Shown: positions 7,393-16,174, counted from the first letter of the stretch. The stretch: 32,385 nucleotides of DNA from Chloroflexota bacterium (GCA_022824545.1 JAJDZR010000086.1:1-32385); one strand, 5' to 3'. Program-made: numbers and translations. The notes: generated by a model from the letters alone, not told the origin.

Positions 7393-7454
7393 ACTCAGCA
7401 AGAAGGCAGTTATCTGCTATCCTTAACCTGTGGAGCGGAGAAGCCTGAAGGGGA
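7363..7454. repeat. Perfect 16-bp inverted repeat flanking a gene junction
   Basis: TCCCCTTCAGGCTTCT (7363-7378) and its exact reverse complement AGAAGCCTGAAGGGGA (7439-7454) are separated by 60 bp. The left arm is within the end of the upstream gene. The right arm covers the purine-rich AAGGGGA just before the TTG start at 7464, so in RNA it could hide the ribosome-binding site. Confidence 0.7.
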
Positions 7455-7463
7455 ATATATCAG

Positions 7464-9296
7464 TTGCTTATTGAGCGCAAAACCATACCCCTTCCTGCAG
7501 TGCTACCGCTACTGCTTTTGCTTTTCGCGCTGTCAACGGTTTTCCTGTTTCGCAACGACCGGAGCCACTTCTATCGGGGCCCCCACCATGCCCATCTGTC
7601 GTCGCAAAGCATGGCACTGGCTGCCAACCTTTCTCCGGACCATCATTTTCTGATGTTCTTTCGTCAGACCCTAGGTGTGGATGGTACCCGGGGATACGAA
7701 CCATATAATCGTTTTCCAATCGGCACCTACGCACTGATCAAGCTATCCACTCTCCCTTTTGCAGATAGCCTAGCGAAGCAAATCTACGCTGCTAGGGCCC
7801 TGATGTTAGTATGCTTCTCCGCGACTGCGGTGTTGGCCTACCAAGCTCTGTGCCGGCTCGTTTCCAACAGATGGGTTGCCCTGGCCGCAATACTCCTGGC
7901 GTTCTCCTCGACCTATTGTCTGTATTACAATGATATGATCTCTACTGAAATTACGAGTCTTTTCGGAGTGCTGCTGACATTTCACGGCATGATAGTTTTT
8001 GTTCAAGATAAACGCTTCATCCAACTGCTTGTCAAGACATGTCTTGCGTTGCTGCTTGGCTGGTACGTCTATTCGCTTCTACTACCTTTTATCATTTTCG
8101 GTTTGGTAGTGGGAGTTAAACACAAGAAAACATCCACTACTATCTCATCAACTATAACAAGTATTGTTACCAGTCGCCATCATTTGCTTGGTTTTACAGC
8201 ACTTTCTCTCAGCGCATCTGTCATCATATCAACAAATTTAACTTGGGTTCTTTACACCGATGATGGACAGTCATTAGCACACTTCCTACAGACTATTATC
8301 TTGATTAAAACTTTTTCATGTTTCGTTTTTATGGCGGTAGGGATGATCCGAAAAAGATTTAGAGAATCGATATATATGCTGATCAATGAACGTTATCTTC
8401 TACTCGGAATTTCTTGCTTTATTTTTGGGATTTTTGTGTTACTTTTTAACCTAGTTAACGAGTACTTTTCTTTGGAGGGCAAATCTACACTGACTGAATT
8501 GCCAACCTTCCAGTCTATGTTGTGGCGTATGGGATTGGCTTCACCAGAGCATTATACCGGTTGGGGCAACCGCCTTGATTGGTTTCCTTACCTACAGGGA
8601 TGGCTATCTCGTATCGGTGTGGCTTCAATCCCATTCTTTCTACCTGGCTACACGAGTGTATTCGAGGTCGGCTATGGACAAGCATCGAACGGGACTCTGA
8701 GCATTATCATCGGAGCAGGCGTGTTTGGTACAGGTTTGATCGGATTAGCTTTCGCTCGTCACAAATTCCTACTGGCAGTTCTTGTACTTTCCGGCTTGGC
8801 CTGGGGGCTGGTGATGCGTCATTCCAGCTACGTCCATGACTTCGAGAGTCTTTTCTACATTGGCATTCCGCTCACCTGCTTTTCGCTTGTTCTGTTGTAT
8901 ATACAAAGGCTATCGAGTAACCGTCTTCTGGTTGGCCTAGCGGCTGCTGCTTTGATCATCTTTATCCTTTCCAGTTTTCAAATGGGCCGCATCGGCCGCG
9001 GCCCCGAGGCCGCCGCGTTCCACGAGCGGCTAATCGCCGACTTCGAATCAATCCGTCGCATGACGGGGGGTAAGCGCGTTCTGGTTCTTGCCTCGGAGCG
9101 CGATACTCCATTCCTCTGGGGGCATCACGCAGTGAACTACTACCTCGCAGGAAGCATTATTGGGTACGAAAGGGACGGCTACAGGTTGGCGGACTACGAT
9201 TTCATTATCACCTCCGAGCGCGGGGAGGGCGGTTCCCTCCTTACGCCGGAGAATTGGTACATATTCCTTTACGAAATCACCGCCCCCCGGGGGTAG
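7464..9296 (+). CDS. GT-C-like membrane protein (PMT-family style glycosyltransferase), AT-rich
   Basis: The 610-residue product starts with TTG, preceded by AAGGGGA at a good distance. It has about twelve hydrophobic helices. After the first helix comes RGPHHAHLSSQSMALA and then YNRFPIGTYALIKL, a layout like the first periplasmic loop of GT-C/PMT-type enzymes, which transfer sugars from polyprenyl phosphate; a soluble-looking C-terminal part (about residues 510-610) carries GGKRVLVLASERDTPF and ends in a globular segment. Substrate cannot be told. The stretch 8090-8500 is strikingly AT-rich against its neighbours, while both ends are GC-richer, suggesting acquisition by transfer or a mosaic gene. 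The gene ends 27 bp from a convergent gene. Confidence 0.8.
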   Translation: MLIERKTIPLPAVLPLLLLLFALSTVFLFRNDRSHFYRGPHHAHLSSQSMALAANLSPDHHFLMFFRQTLGVDGTRGYEPYNRFPIGTYALIKLSTLPFADSLAKQIYAARALMLVCFSATAVLAYQALCRLVSNRWVALAAILLAFSSTYCLYYNDMISTEITSLFGVLLTFHGMIVFVQDKRFIQLLVKTCLALLLGWYVYSLLLPFIIFGLVVGVKHKKTSTTISSTITSIVTSRHHLLGFTALSLSASVIISTNLTWVLYTDDGQSLAHFLQTIILIKTFSCFVFMAVGMIRKRFRESIYMLINERYLLLGISCFIFGIFVLLFNLVNEYFSLEGKSTLTELPTFQSMLWRMGLASPEHYTGWGNRLDWFPYLQGWLSRIGVASIPFFLPGYTSVFEVGYGQASNGTLSIIIGAGVFGTGLIGLAFARHKFLLAVLVLSGLAWGLVMRHSSYVHDFESLFYIGIPLTCFSLVLLYIQRLSSNRLLVGLAAAALIIFILSSFQMGRIGRGPEAAAFHERLIADFESIRRMTGGKRVLVLASERDTPFLWGHHAVNYYLAGSIIGYERDGYRLADYDFIITSERGEGGSLLTPENWYIFLYEITAPRG

Positions 9297-9323
9297 CCGC
9301 GCCGCAGTCCTCGTCTGCCCGCC

Positions 9324-9785
9324 TCAACGAGCGTGGCCCACCAGCGTGAGATTGGTCACGTGCGCGGCCAGTTCCGCCGCACTGAGCCGACCGCTGGGAT
9401 CGGGCTGTGGCGGAATGACCATCGCCCGCCGTGCCGGGTCGGTGTCAATAACCTTCAGCTCCAAGCCCTCACTCGGGCGCAGCCCCATCTCCAGCAAGGT
9501 GCCGGCCGCATCCCGGTTGATCTTCGCCTTGTAGTCCGGGGCCTTCCAGTACGCTGGTGCCACCGTCAGCCACCCCGGATAGCAAGAGCACGGCGTACAT
9601 ACGATGGCGTGATGGATCGAGCCGGTGTTGTCGTATACCTCGAGCTCAATGTCCTCGCCGTACTCAATCCCCAGTTCCCTGAGCGCCCCGCGCGGGTCCG
9701 CCAGCAGTCGCGTCTTATACGCCGGATCGGTCCATGCCTTGACGACGACCTGTGCTGCCGGATCGGCTACCGTCTGCTGCATCAT
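9324..9785 (-). CDS. Nitrile hydratase alpha-subunit-like protein, stand-alone
   Basis: The 153-residue product carries the metal-claw motif VCTPCSCYP, with Cys63, Cys66, Ser67 and Cys68. It is followed by APAYWKAPDYKAKI and, near the end, RRAMVIPPQPDPSGRLSAAE, all in the order of nitrile hydratase alpha or thiocyanate hydrolase gamma subunits. Known relatives bind Co(III) or Fe(III) through these cysteines and hydrate nitriles or hydrolyse thiocyanate. CT rather than CS at the start of the motif points to the cobalt type, but the usual Leu is Pro here. The N-terminal helical region of about 45 residues is missing, and no beta subunit or activator gene is nearby. The ATG at 9785 is chosen because AGAGGAG lies six bases upstream. 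It is last in a five-gene minus-strand cluster, 58 bp after the MaoC gene. Confidence 0.85.
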   Translation of the reverse strand: MMQQTVADPAAQVVVKAWTDPAYKTRLLADPRGALRELGIEYGEDIELEVYDNTGSIHHAIVCTPCSCYPGWLTVAPAYWKAPDYKAKINRDAAGTLLEMGLRPSEGLELKVIDTDPARRAMVIPPQPDPSGRLSAAELAAHVTNLTLVGHAR

Positions 9786-9843
9786 CCTGTACTCCTCTCT
9801 ATGCACTCTGTGGCCCCGCAGTGTGCGCCCCACGAGCCACTAA

Positions 9844-10326
9844 CTAAAAGTAGATGCGCGTCAGCGTCTCGGCGACCATCCCGGGCCGCTCCTGATCTTC
9901 CACCTCCATGGCCTGCTGGTACGTCAGTTGGAGGGCCTGCGGCTGCCCATCCGGCCCCTTGCCGGGATTGATGCTCTCCACATCGAGCAGCTTGGTGCGG
10001 AGCCGTATCCGTCGACCCACCGGCACCGGTCCCGGAAAACGCACCCGGTTAAGCCCATAGTTGATCGTCATGCGACACGGCAGATCAATCCGTATCCCGT
10101 CGCGCTCGCGGCTCAATCGCGTGACCAACGAGAGCGTGAAGTAGCCGTGCGCGATGGTGCCGCCGTACATCGTCTGACGCGCCCGCTCGGTGTCCACGTG
10201 AATGTACTGGTGGTCACTGGTGAGATCGGCAAAAGTGTTCACCTGCTCCTGGGTGACGGTAAGCCACGGGCTGACCCCCAACTCCCGCCCGACCAGCGCC
10301 TCGACCTCCGCGATTGACGACACCAT
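9844..10326 (-). CDS. MaoC-like (R)-specific enoyl-CoA hydratase
   Basis: This 160-residue single hotdog-domain protein has the hydratase-2 motif in TSDHQYIHVDTERA, with the catalytic Asp and His five residues apart, followed by GGTIAHGYFTLSL, which forms the substrate tunnel helix. Family members hydrate trans-2-enoyl-CoA. A strong AGGAGG stands eight bases before the ATG. It lies between the acyl-CoA dehydrogenase gene and the nitrile-hydratase-like gene, which together suggest acyl-CoA oxidation followed by hydration. The exact acyl chain is not predictable. Confidence 0.9.
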   Translation of the reverse strand: MVSSIAEVEALVGRELGVSPWLTVTQEQVNTFADLTSDHQYIHVDTERARQTMYGGTIAHGYFTLSLVTRLSRERDGIRIDLPCRMTINYGLNRVRFPGPVPVGRRIRLRTKLLDVESINPGKGPDGQPQALQLTYQQAMEVEDQERPGMVAETLTRIYF

Positions 10327-10410
10327 CCATCCACCTCCTCACACGAGCCACAGCGCACCCCCTCTGTGCCCTTCTGTGGCCGAGAATCCTCCGGGACACC
10401 CGGCGCTCAC

Positions 10411-11562
10411 TCACCCAAACGCCGCCTCCCCCGTAATATCCCGCCCTACCGCCAGCGTGTGGACCTCATGCGTGCCCTCATAGGTATACACCGTTTCCAA
10501 GTTGACGGCGTGGCGCATCACCCCATAGTGCAGGCGAATGCCGTTGGCGCCCAGCATAGACCGCGCGGTCCGCGCTACGTCCAGTGCCATCGCCACGTTC
10601 GCCCGCTTGCCGAGGCTCACCTGCTGGTGGCGCAGGCGGTCGGCCGCTTTGAGCCGGCCCAGTTGCACGGCCAGCAGTTGACCTTGGGTGATACCCGTCA
10701 GCATATCCACGAGCTTCTGCTGGGTCAGTTGGAACGCCGCGATGGGCTTGCCGAACTGCACCCGCCGCTTGGTGTAGGCCAGCGCCGTTTCGTAGCAGGC
10801 CATCGCCGCACCCACCACGCCGAAAATGATCCCGAACCGTGCCTCGGTGAGACAGCGCAGAGCCGCCCCCAAACCCACCGCGCCCGGCAGCAGCGCGTCG
10901 GCCGGCACCCGGCAGTCGGTGAACTTCAGCTCCGAGACCGTCGCAGCCCGCAACGAGAGCCGGTCCTCGATGTCACGAGTGGCAAACCCGGGCCGATCAC
11001 GCTCGACGAGAAACCCGCGAATACCCTCCGGTGTGCGACCCCACACCACCGCAACGTCCGCCACTGAGCCATTCCCGATCCACGTCTTTGTGCCGTTGAG
11101 CACCCAGCCGTTGCCATCGGGCGTCGCCGTTAGCTCCATCGCGATCGGGTCCGACCCATGCTCCGGCTCGGTCAGGCCGAAACAGCCGATCAGTGCCCCT
11201 CGCGCCATCTCCGGCAGATAGCGCCGCTGCTGCGACTCGGAGCCGTAAGTGTAAATCGGGAACATACACAAGGCGCTCTGAATGGACAGGAAGCTGCGGA
11301 GGCCACTATCGCCCCGCTCCAATTCCTGACAGGCCAGTCCATAGGCCATCGGCGTCAGCCCTGCCCCGCCCGTCCCGTCGGGAGGAAGCGTGCCGCCGAG
11401 CAGCCCCAGCTCGGCAAACCGCGGAATCAACTCGGTCGGAAAGCGCCGCGCCTCGAAACAGGCCGGAATCAGGTGCAGCGCCTCGTCCTCCACGAACCGT
11501 CGTACCCGCTGTTGCAGTTGGCGGGCGTCGTCGGGTAGCTCGATGTCCAGATAGTTCAGCAT
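10411..11562 (-). CDS. Acyl-CoA dehydrogenase, glutaryl-CoA dehydrogenase-like
   Basis: The 383-residue flavoprotein shows the acyl-CoA dehydrogenase middle-domain motif CFGLTEPEHGSDP, the C-terminal FAD-binding region and YEGTHEVHTLAVGRDITG. The tail and NLETVYTYEGTHE resemble the glutaryl-CoA dehydrogenase subgroup, where the Glu of YEGTH is the catalytic base; that enzyme oxidises glutaryl-CoA and may decarboxylate it to crotonyl-CoA. I cannot confirm decarboxylation. The ATG at 11562 (MLNYLDIELP) is preferred to an upstream GTG at 11595 that has no ribosome-binding site. The upstream gap to the aldo/keto reductase gene carries a copy of the GC-rich repeat. Confidence 0.9.
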   Translation of the reverse strand: MLNYLDIELPDDARQLQQRVRRFVEDEALHLIPACFEARRFPTELIPRFAELGLLGGTLPPDGTGGAGLTPMAYGLACQELERGDSGLRSFLSIQSALCMFPIYTYGSESQQRRYLPEMARGALIGCFGLTEPEHGSDPIAMELTATPDGNGWVLNGTKTWIGNGSVADVAVVWGRTPEGIRGFLVERDRPGFATRDIEDRLSLRAATVSELKFTDCRVPADALLPGAVGLGAALRCLTEARFGIIFGVVGAAMACYETALAYTKRRVQFGKPIAAFQLTQQKLVDMLTGITQGQLLAVQLGRLKAADRLRHQQVSLGKRANVAMALDVARTARSMLGANGIRLHYGVMRHAVNLETVYTYEGTHEVHTLAVGRDITGEAAFG

Positions 11563-11618
11563 CTCGTCCAACCTGTCTCGCGGACGATAAACCACAGAGA
11601 GGGTGCGCTACAAGGCCT

Positions 11619-11708
11619 CCCCGCTCCTCAGGGACAGGGGAGGGAACAACACCGTCCCAGCCGCCCGTGCCGCCGTCCCCCCGCGGCGGCGGGGGACCAT
11701 AGGGGGGC
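11619..11708 (-). repeat. GC-rich dispersed repeat copy (R3)
   Basis: Read on the minus strand it begins AGCCCCCCTATGGTCCCCC and continues through a CGCCGCCGCGG hairpin to TTCCCTCCCCTGTCCCTGAG. It abuts the stop codon of the aldo/keto reductase gene and fills the gap before the acyl-CoA dehydrogenase gene. The second hairpin is present but the tail AGGGTGGGGG is lost. Confidence 0.7.
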
Positions 11709-12497
11709 TTACCCCCCGGCCGCCTCGCCGAGCGGCACGACCTGCTCCGCTGCTACCTTTTCCGCGACTTCAACAGCGAACTCCACCTCAGGACCGCTGT
11801 TCACGCCGACGCAGACCGAGTGGGCGTAGGGGAATCGCAGGTTATAGCTGATCGCTTCTTCCGCGATATGCGCGAGGCGGTCCTGCCCCAGTGTTTTCAT
11901 CAGGCAGATGCCCGTGCCGGCCCGGAAGCACCGCTCGACCAGCGGCAAGTGCTCTGCCATCGTGCCGTTCTCCAGCATGATCCCGGCGCTGTTGACCGTG
12001 GTGAGGATCACCTGGATGTCCGGGTGCTCGGCGCAGCGGTCCATGATCGCGCCGGTCGAAAGATGCGTGGACAGGCCCACGGCGCGCACCTTGCCGGCCT
12101 CACGTGCCCGTACCAATGCTTCGAGCGCGCCTTCCCTGGCCTCCAGCTCCTCCACTGTACCTACGCCGTGCAGGAGGAGCGTGTCAATGTAGTCGGTGCC
12201 TAGCTCTTGGAGAAAGCGGTCTACATCCGCGGCAGCACTGGCGCGGTCCTTCTTGCCCGTCTTGGTGTTGACCACGACGTCGTCGCGGGGCAGCCCTTCC
12301 AGCGCCGCTTTCACGTGGGGATGCGTCCGGTAGCCGTCGGCGGTATCCCAGAAGTTGACGCCTAGTTCGTAGCCACGCCACAGGATGGCCGCCGACTCGG
12401 CCGGCGTCTGATTGTGGCGTAGGCTGCTCATTAGTCCGGTGCCCCAGCAGAGCCGCGATACCATGATCTCCGTCTGCCCGTATGCTACTCGCTCCAT
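11709..12497 (-). CDS. Aldo/keto reductase
   Basis: The 262-residue TIM-barrel protein has the complete aldo/keto reductase tetrad: Asp51 and Tyr56 in FWDTADGYR, Lys79 in VVNTKTGKK and His110 in LLLHGV. Family members reduce carbonyl groups with NADPH. At 262 residues it is shorter than most, lacking much of the C-terminal region that defines cofactor and substrate specificity in longer members. It is the second gene of the minus-strand cluster, 109 bp after the Gfo/Idh gene. Substrate is unknown. Confidence 0.9.
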   Translation of the reverse strand: MERVAYGQTEIMVSRLCWGTGLMSSLRHNQTPAESAAILWRGYELGVNFWDTADGYRTHPHVKAALEGLPRDDVVVNTKTGKKDRASAAADVDRFLQELGTDYIDTLLLHGVGTVEELEAREGALEALVRAREAGKVRAVGLSTHLSTGAIMDRCAEHPDIQVILTTVNSAGIMLENGTMAEHLPLVERCFRAGTGICLMKTLGQDRLAHIAEEAISYNLRFPYAHSVCVGVNSGPEVEFAVEVAEKVAAEQVVPLGEAAGG

Positions 12498-12606
12498 GAT
12501 TCGCTATCCCTCCCACGCCAGTTATACCAACTCGGCAACTGCATCCACAGACAAGCTACAGAGATGTCAGGACACTTCCCCCCACCCCGTGCTCTCTGTG
12601 GCTCAA

Positions 12607-13680
12607 TCAGTAGTCCCCGCCGACGCGGACAACCGCACCGCGCTCCGCGGCGAGGTGGGCCGCATAGGTCAACTCGAACGTCCGTAGGCCGTCGGCAAAG
12701 TCCGATTGGATGCCGGACGTATCGCCCGTTTGGACGGCGTGGACGAACGCCTCATTCATCAGCCGATTGGGGTTCTGATCGAGGACGTACTGCTGGGCCT
12801 CCTCACCCGCGAACAGCACCTCGCTGCGTTCCGTCCCGATCTCGGCCACCACACCGCGGCCGACGATCTGTAGGCTCACCGTCCAGGTAGCCATACTGTT
12901 GGGCCGCGCCTGTCCGCTCTCCAGCGCGCAGGTGTTTGCAATCACGCCCACCGCCCCGGACTCAAAGCGCACCGTCGCGGCGTTCACGTCGGCAATGTCC
13001 AGGTCCGGCACGTCCGTGAGCAGCACCGTATTGGCCGCCGCGTACACGTGCTCGGCCTCGCCGGCAAAGAGACGCATCAGGTCCACGCCGTGCGTGTGCT
13101 GCTCGATGAGCATACCGCCGGAGCGTTCCTGCACCCGCCACCACGGCCCGCCCGGCAGGCCGCCGACGCGCATCGCCACCACCAAGCCGAGCGGCACACC
13201 GGCCAGCGCCGCCCGCGCTTGCTGGATCGCCGAGCTATAGCGCGATTGGTAGCCGACGCTACTGACGACTCCGGCCTCGGCGACGTGCGCGGCGATCTCC
13301 CGCCCGACGGTGCTATTCACCGCCACCGGCTTCTCGACAAAGATCGCCTTGCCGGCGTCCAGGATGGCGTGATCAATGTCACCGTGCGCGAACGGCGGCA
13401 GCGAGACGTACACGGCATCGAGGTCCACGGCGGCGAGCATATCCCGCACGTCGGTAAAGGTCCGCGGCGCCTGCTCCCGGACCAGGCTCGTTCCCGGAGC
13501 GTCCGGCTGACGCTCCAGCAGTTGCTCAATGGCCCACGTACACCGGGCCTCGTCAATATCGCAGAGCGCGCTAATGCGAGCCGCCGGGATATGCACCAAG
13601 TCCACCAGCTCGGCCACCGTGCGGCCACCCGTGCCGACAAAGCCCAGACGCACTGGGCGATCACTCCCTGCCGTTGTCAT
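12607..13680 (-). CDS. Gfo/Idh/MocA family oxidoreductase
   Basis: The 357-residue protein has an N-terminal Rossmann fold with RLGFVGTGGRT (11-21), the family signature EKP at 116-118 (IFVEKPVAV) and a C-terminal domain with GGMLIEQHTHGVDLMRLF holding the active-site His. Such enzymes oxidise or reduce sugars, inositols or related polyols with NAD(P). The ATG at 13680 is chosen over the one at 13686 because it gives a seven-base spacing from GGAG. It is the first gene of the five-gene cluster and stands opposite the DUF4268 gene; the 238-bp gap must hold both promoters. Confidence 0.92.
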   Translation of the reverse strand: MTTAGSDRPVRLGFVGTGGRTVAELVDLVHIPAARISALCDIDEARCTWAIEQLLERQPDAPGTSLVREQAPRTFTDVRDMLAAVDLDAVYVSLPPFAHGDIDHAILDAGKAIFVEKPVAVNSTVGREIAAHVAEAGVVSSVGYQSRYSSAIQQARAALAGVPLGLVVAMRVGGLPGGPWWRVQERSGGMLIEQHTHGVDLMRLFAGEAEHVYAAANTVLLTDVPDLDIADVNAATVRFESGAVGVIANTCALESGQARPNSMATWTVSLQIVGRGVVAEIGTERSEVLFAGEEAQQYVLDQNPNRLMNEAFVHAVQTGDTSGIQSDFADGLRTFELTYAAHLAAERGAVVRVGGDY

Positions 13681-13918
13681 TACCATGCTCCTCAGCCAGG
13701 ATCACTCCGGCGACACACCGGAACTGCACCACCTTGACGCGCATTGGATTGTACCGTCTGGCAGTCAGCCGCACTTACCCGAAACCTAGGGCTTTTTCGT
13801 TTTCGCCTTGCCGTCGATCCTCCCGCGCTCTCAGTATTCTCCCACAAGGAGAGTGCTACGATTAGGGAAAAGCGTATTCTGTGCCGCGTGAGACCGCAAG
13901 TCATCGGGGGTGGGGTCA

Positions 13919-14812
13919 ATGGAGCAGTTGGGCACACTGGAGCGCGTAGATGTTCGAAAGGCGTGGGGGAATGAGCCACGCGACTTTACGCCATGGCTCT
14001 CGCAGAACCTGCAACGATTGTCCGCCAGTCTGGGCATCGAGAATCTCGATCTTGAGGGCACAGAGGTACAGGTCGGTCCATATAAAGCTGACATCATAGC
14101 TCGCATTCCGCAAGACGGCACTCAGGTGCTCATCGAGAACCAGTTGGAGAATGCCGACCTCCAACATCTTGGGCAGATACTTGCCTACCTGGCCGGCCTG
14201 GAGGCACGAATCATTGTGTGGATCGCCACCGGCTTCCACGAGGCACACCTCTCCGTGATCCGCTGGCTGAACGAGCATACGACCGATCCCTTCGCATTCT
14301 TCGCGGTGCGGGTAGGCATCGTGCGAATTGGGAATTCGCAACTCGCGCCCGTCTTCGACGTACTCGAACGCCCTAACGAATGGGATCGCCAAGTGCGTGG
14401 CGTGGCGCGGACTGGCGAACTCAGCGAGACTGGCAAGTTCTGTCGGGAGTTTTGGCAATACTATGCCGATCGCTACCCTGATGACGGAGTTCGCCAAGGT
14501 CATGCCAGCACCAATGTCTATCATCGGGTCGAGGAGGCCAACCTGCAAATCTCGCAGTATCTGGCGCGAGCTTCGGGAGGAGTAGGAGTCTACATAGCTC
14601 ACTGGATGTCAGGCGAACCGAAAGAGTCTGTGCGCGTGCGAGCAGAGAGCTACAATGCCGCCCTGAATATGGTCGGCCTCGACCAGGGCACATTTCTGAA
14701 GACTGACTGCAACGACCGCGAAAACTGGTCCCGTATAGCTGACTGGCTGCACGAAAAGCTCTGCGCCTACCGCCGCGTGCTTAGGGAAGATGTATCGGAA
14801 CAGTCGGCCTAG
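13919..14812 (+). CDS. DUF4268-like protein with PD-(D/E)xK-like N-terminal region
   Basis: The 297-residue product starts LERVDVRKAWGNEPRDF and then has a pattern seen in uncharacterised DUF4268 proteins: ADIIARI (Asp58) followed by VLIENQLE (Glu73, Gln75), then HLGQILAYLAGL. This resembles a PD-(D/E)xK nuclease core in which the usual Lys is Gln. A C-terminal domain of about 130 residues follows (VRGVARTGELSETGKF and on). Function is unknown, though the fold suggests DNA handling or defence. The ATG at 13919 is preferred to GTG 13910. It stands alone, divergent from the Gfo/Idh gene. Confidence 0.8.
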   Translation: MEQLGTLERVDVRKAWGNEPRDFTPWLSQNLQRLSASLGIENLDLEGTEVQVGPYKADIIARIPQDGTQVLIENQLENADLQHLGQILAYLAGLEARIIVWIATGFHEAHLSVIRWLNEHTTDPFAFFAVRVGIVRIGNSQLAPVFDVLERPNEWDRQVRGVARTGELSETGKFCREFWQYYADRYPDDGVRQGHASTNVYHRVEEANLQISQYLARASGGVGVYIAHWMSGEPKESVRVRAESYNAALNMVGLDQGTFLKTDCNDRENWSRIADWLHEKLCAYRRVLREDVSEQSA

Positions 14813-14971
14813 CCGCCTACCCACAGTTCAACGTGGATTGCGGCTTCCTCCAGGGTGACGACAGCCCGCGCTGTCTTGCATTGAATTGCGCCCTGGGACC
14901 TGGTCGTTGGACCATGGGCATGAGCGGCCGGCCTCTCGCAGTGAACCCTGTGCGCTAAGTGGCTACGGCGC

Positions 14972-16174
14972 TCAAATCTGCCAGCGCTCGTTGATCGGCC
15001 GTTGGTAGGCATCAATCCGCCCGCCAAGGACCTCAGCCACTCGGACCGCCTGGCCCGCCGCGTTGGACTCGTAGATGGCATTCGCAATCGCCTTGGCCCG
15101 CAGGCCGTCTGTCCCGGTCACTTCCGGCGGCCGGTCATCGCGCACGGCAGTCAGGAAATCGTACACCTCCAGCGCGAAGCCGTCGGTCAGGCCGTGGGGA
15201 AAGAGACGCGCCCGGCCGGCGGCACCCAGCTCCGCGAGGTGTTCCTGGTGCAGATCGGCGAGCGAAAGCGCCGTGCCGTCGGCAAGCTGCACCGTCGCCG
15301 TCAAGCGCGGGCCGTGGAACACGTCGCCCGGATCAACGAGCGCGCCCTCGCTGCCGTAATACACGACGGTATTGAGCCGGTATCCGGGCCAGGCAGCGCC
15401 GTAACTCCAGAGACCGGACATCCCACTGGCAAAGTGCAACTGCGCGACAAACGTATCTTCCCGATCATCGTGTACCACCGCGTCGTCCCGCCGCACCGGG
15501 CGCGGCCGCCATTGCTCGACGCGGCCATAGACCTGCTCCACGTCACCGAACAGGTAGCGGATGGTGTCGCAGAAGTGGGCGCCGCTATCCAGGACCTGCC
15601 CACCGCCACCAAGCAGACGATCATCGCGCCAGACCCACGGCGATAGCTCCGCCTCATTCGCCGTCGGGCGCTGCCGCGGGCGAGTCTCTTGCACAAAGAA
15701 GCTCTGCATCGTCCCGAGGAGCCGTCGCTCGTGAATGAGCCAATGGGCCGTGCGCGGGCCTGGCTCGCGGCGGACGTTCTCGGCGGTCGCCAGATGGCGC
15801 TCGGCGCGGGCTGCGGCGTCAATGAGCCGGCGAGTGGCCTTGAGGGTGATGCCGATGGGCTTTTCGACCTGCACGTGGAGACCGGCCTCCAGGCAAGCGA
15901 TCCCGAGCCGGTGGTGCAGGAAGTGCGGGGCGCAAATGTCCGCCGCGTCGCAATCGGTCGCCGCCAGCAGGTCCGCCACGTCGCCAAAGACGGCCGGCGC
16001 TTGCTCCTGCCACTCCGATGCGTCTGCGGCAACCTTCTGCGCCGCCGCGAGGTTCGCGTCACAGACGGCGGTAAGCTCGAACAACTCCGGCTCCGCCGCG
16101 CGGATCGCGGCATAGCTCCGCAGGTGCGCTCGCGCGATCCCGCCGCAGCCGATCAGTGCCAGCCTCACAGTCAT
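14972..16174 (-). CDS. Gfo/Idh/MocA family oxidoreductase (second paralogue)
   Basis: This 400-residue protein has the NAD(P) motif ALIGCGGIARAH (6-17), the EKP signature at 104-106 (VQVEKPIGI) and, in the second domain, LDSGAHFCDTIRYLFGD, the Asp-x3-His pattern typical of the active site. It is only distantly similar to the paralogue at 12607, so the two probably act on different sugars or polyols. GGAG lies six bases before the ATG. It is apparently a single-gene unit, convergent with the DUF4268 gene across 159 bp in which I see no clear terminator. Confidence 0.92.
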   Translation of the reverse strand: MTVRLALIGCGGIARAHLRSYAAIRAAEPELFELTAVCDANLAAAQKVAADASEWQEQAPAVFGDVADLLAATDCDAADICAPHFLHHRLGIACLEAGLHVQVEKPIGITLKATRRLIDAAARAERHLATAENVRREPGPRTAHWLIHERRLLGTMQSFFVQETRPRQRPTANEAELSPWVWRDDRLLGGGGQVLDSGAHFCDTIRYLFGDVEQVYGRVEQWRPRPVRRDDAVVHDDREDTFVAQLHFASGMSGLWSYGAAWPGYRLNTVVYYGSEGALVDPGDVFHGPRLTATVQLADGTALSLADLHQEHLAELGAAGRARLFPHGLTDGFALEVYDFLTAVRDDRPPEVTGTDGLRAKAIANAIYESNAAGQAVRVAEVLGGRIDAYQRPINERWQI

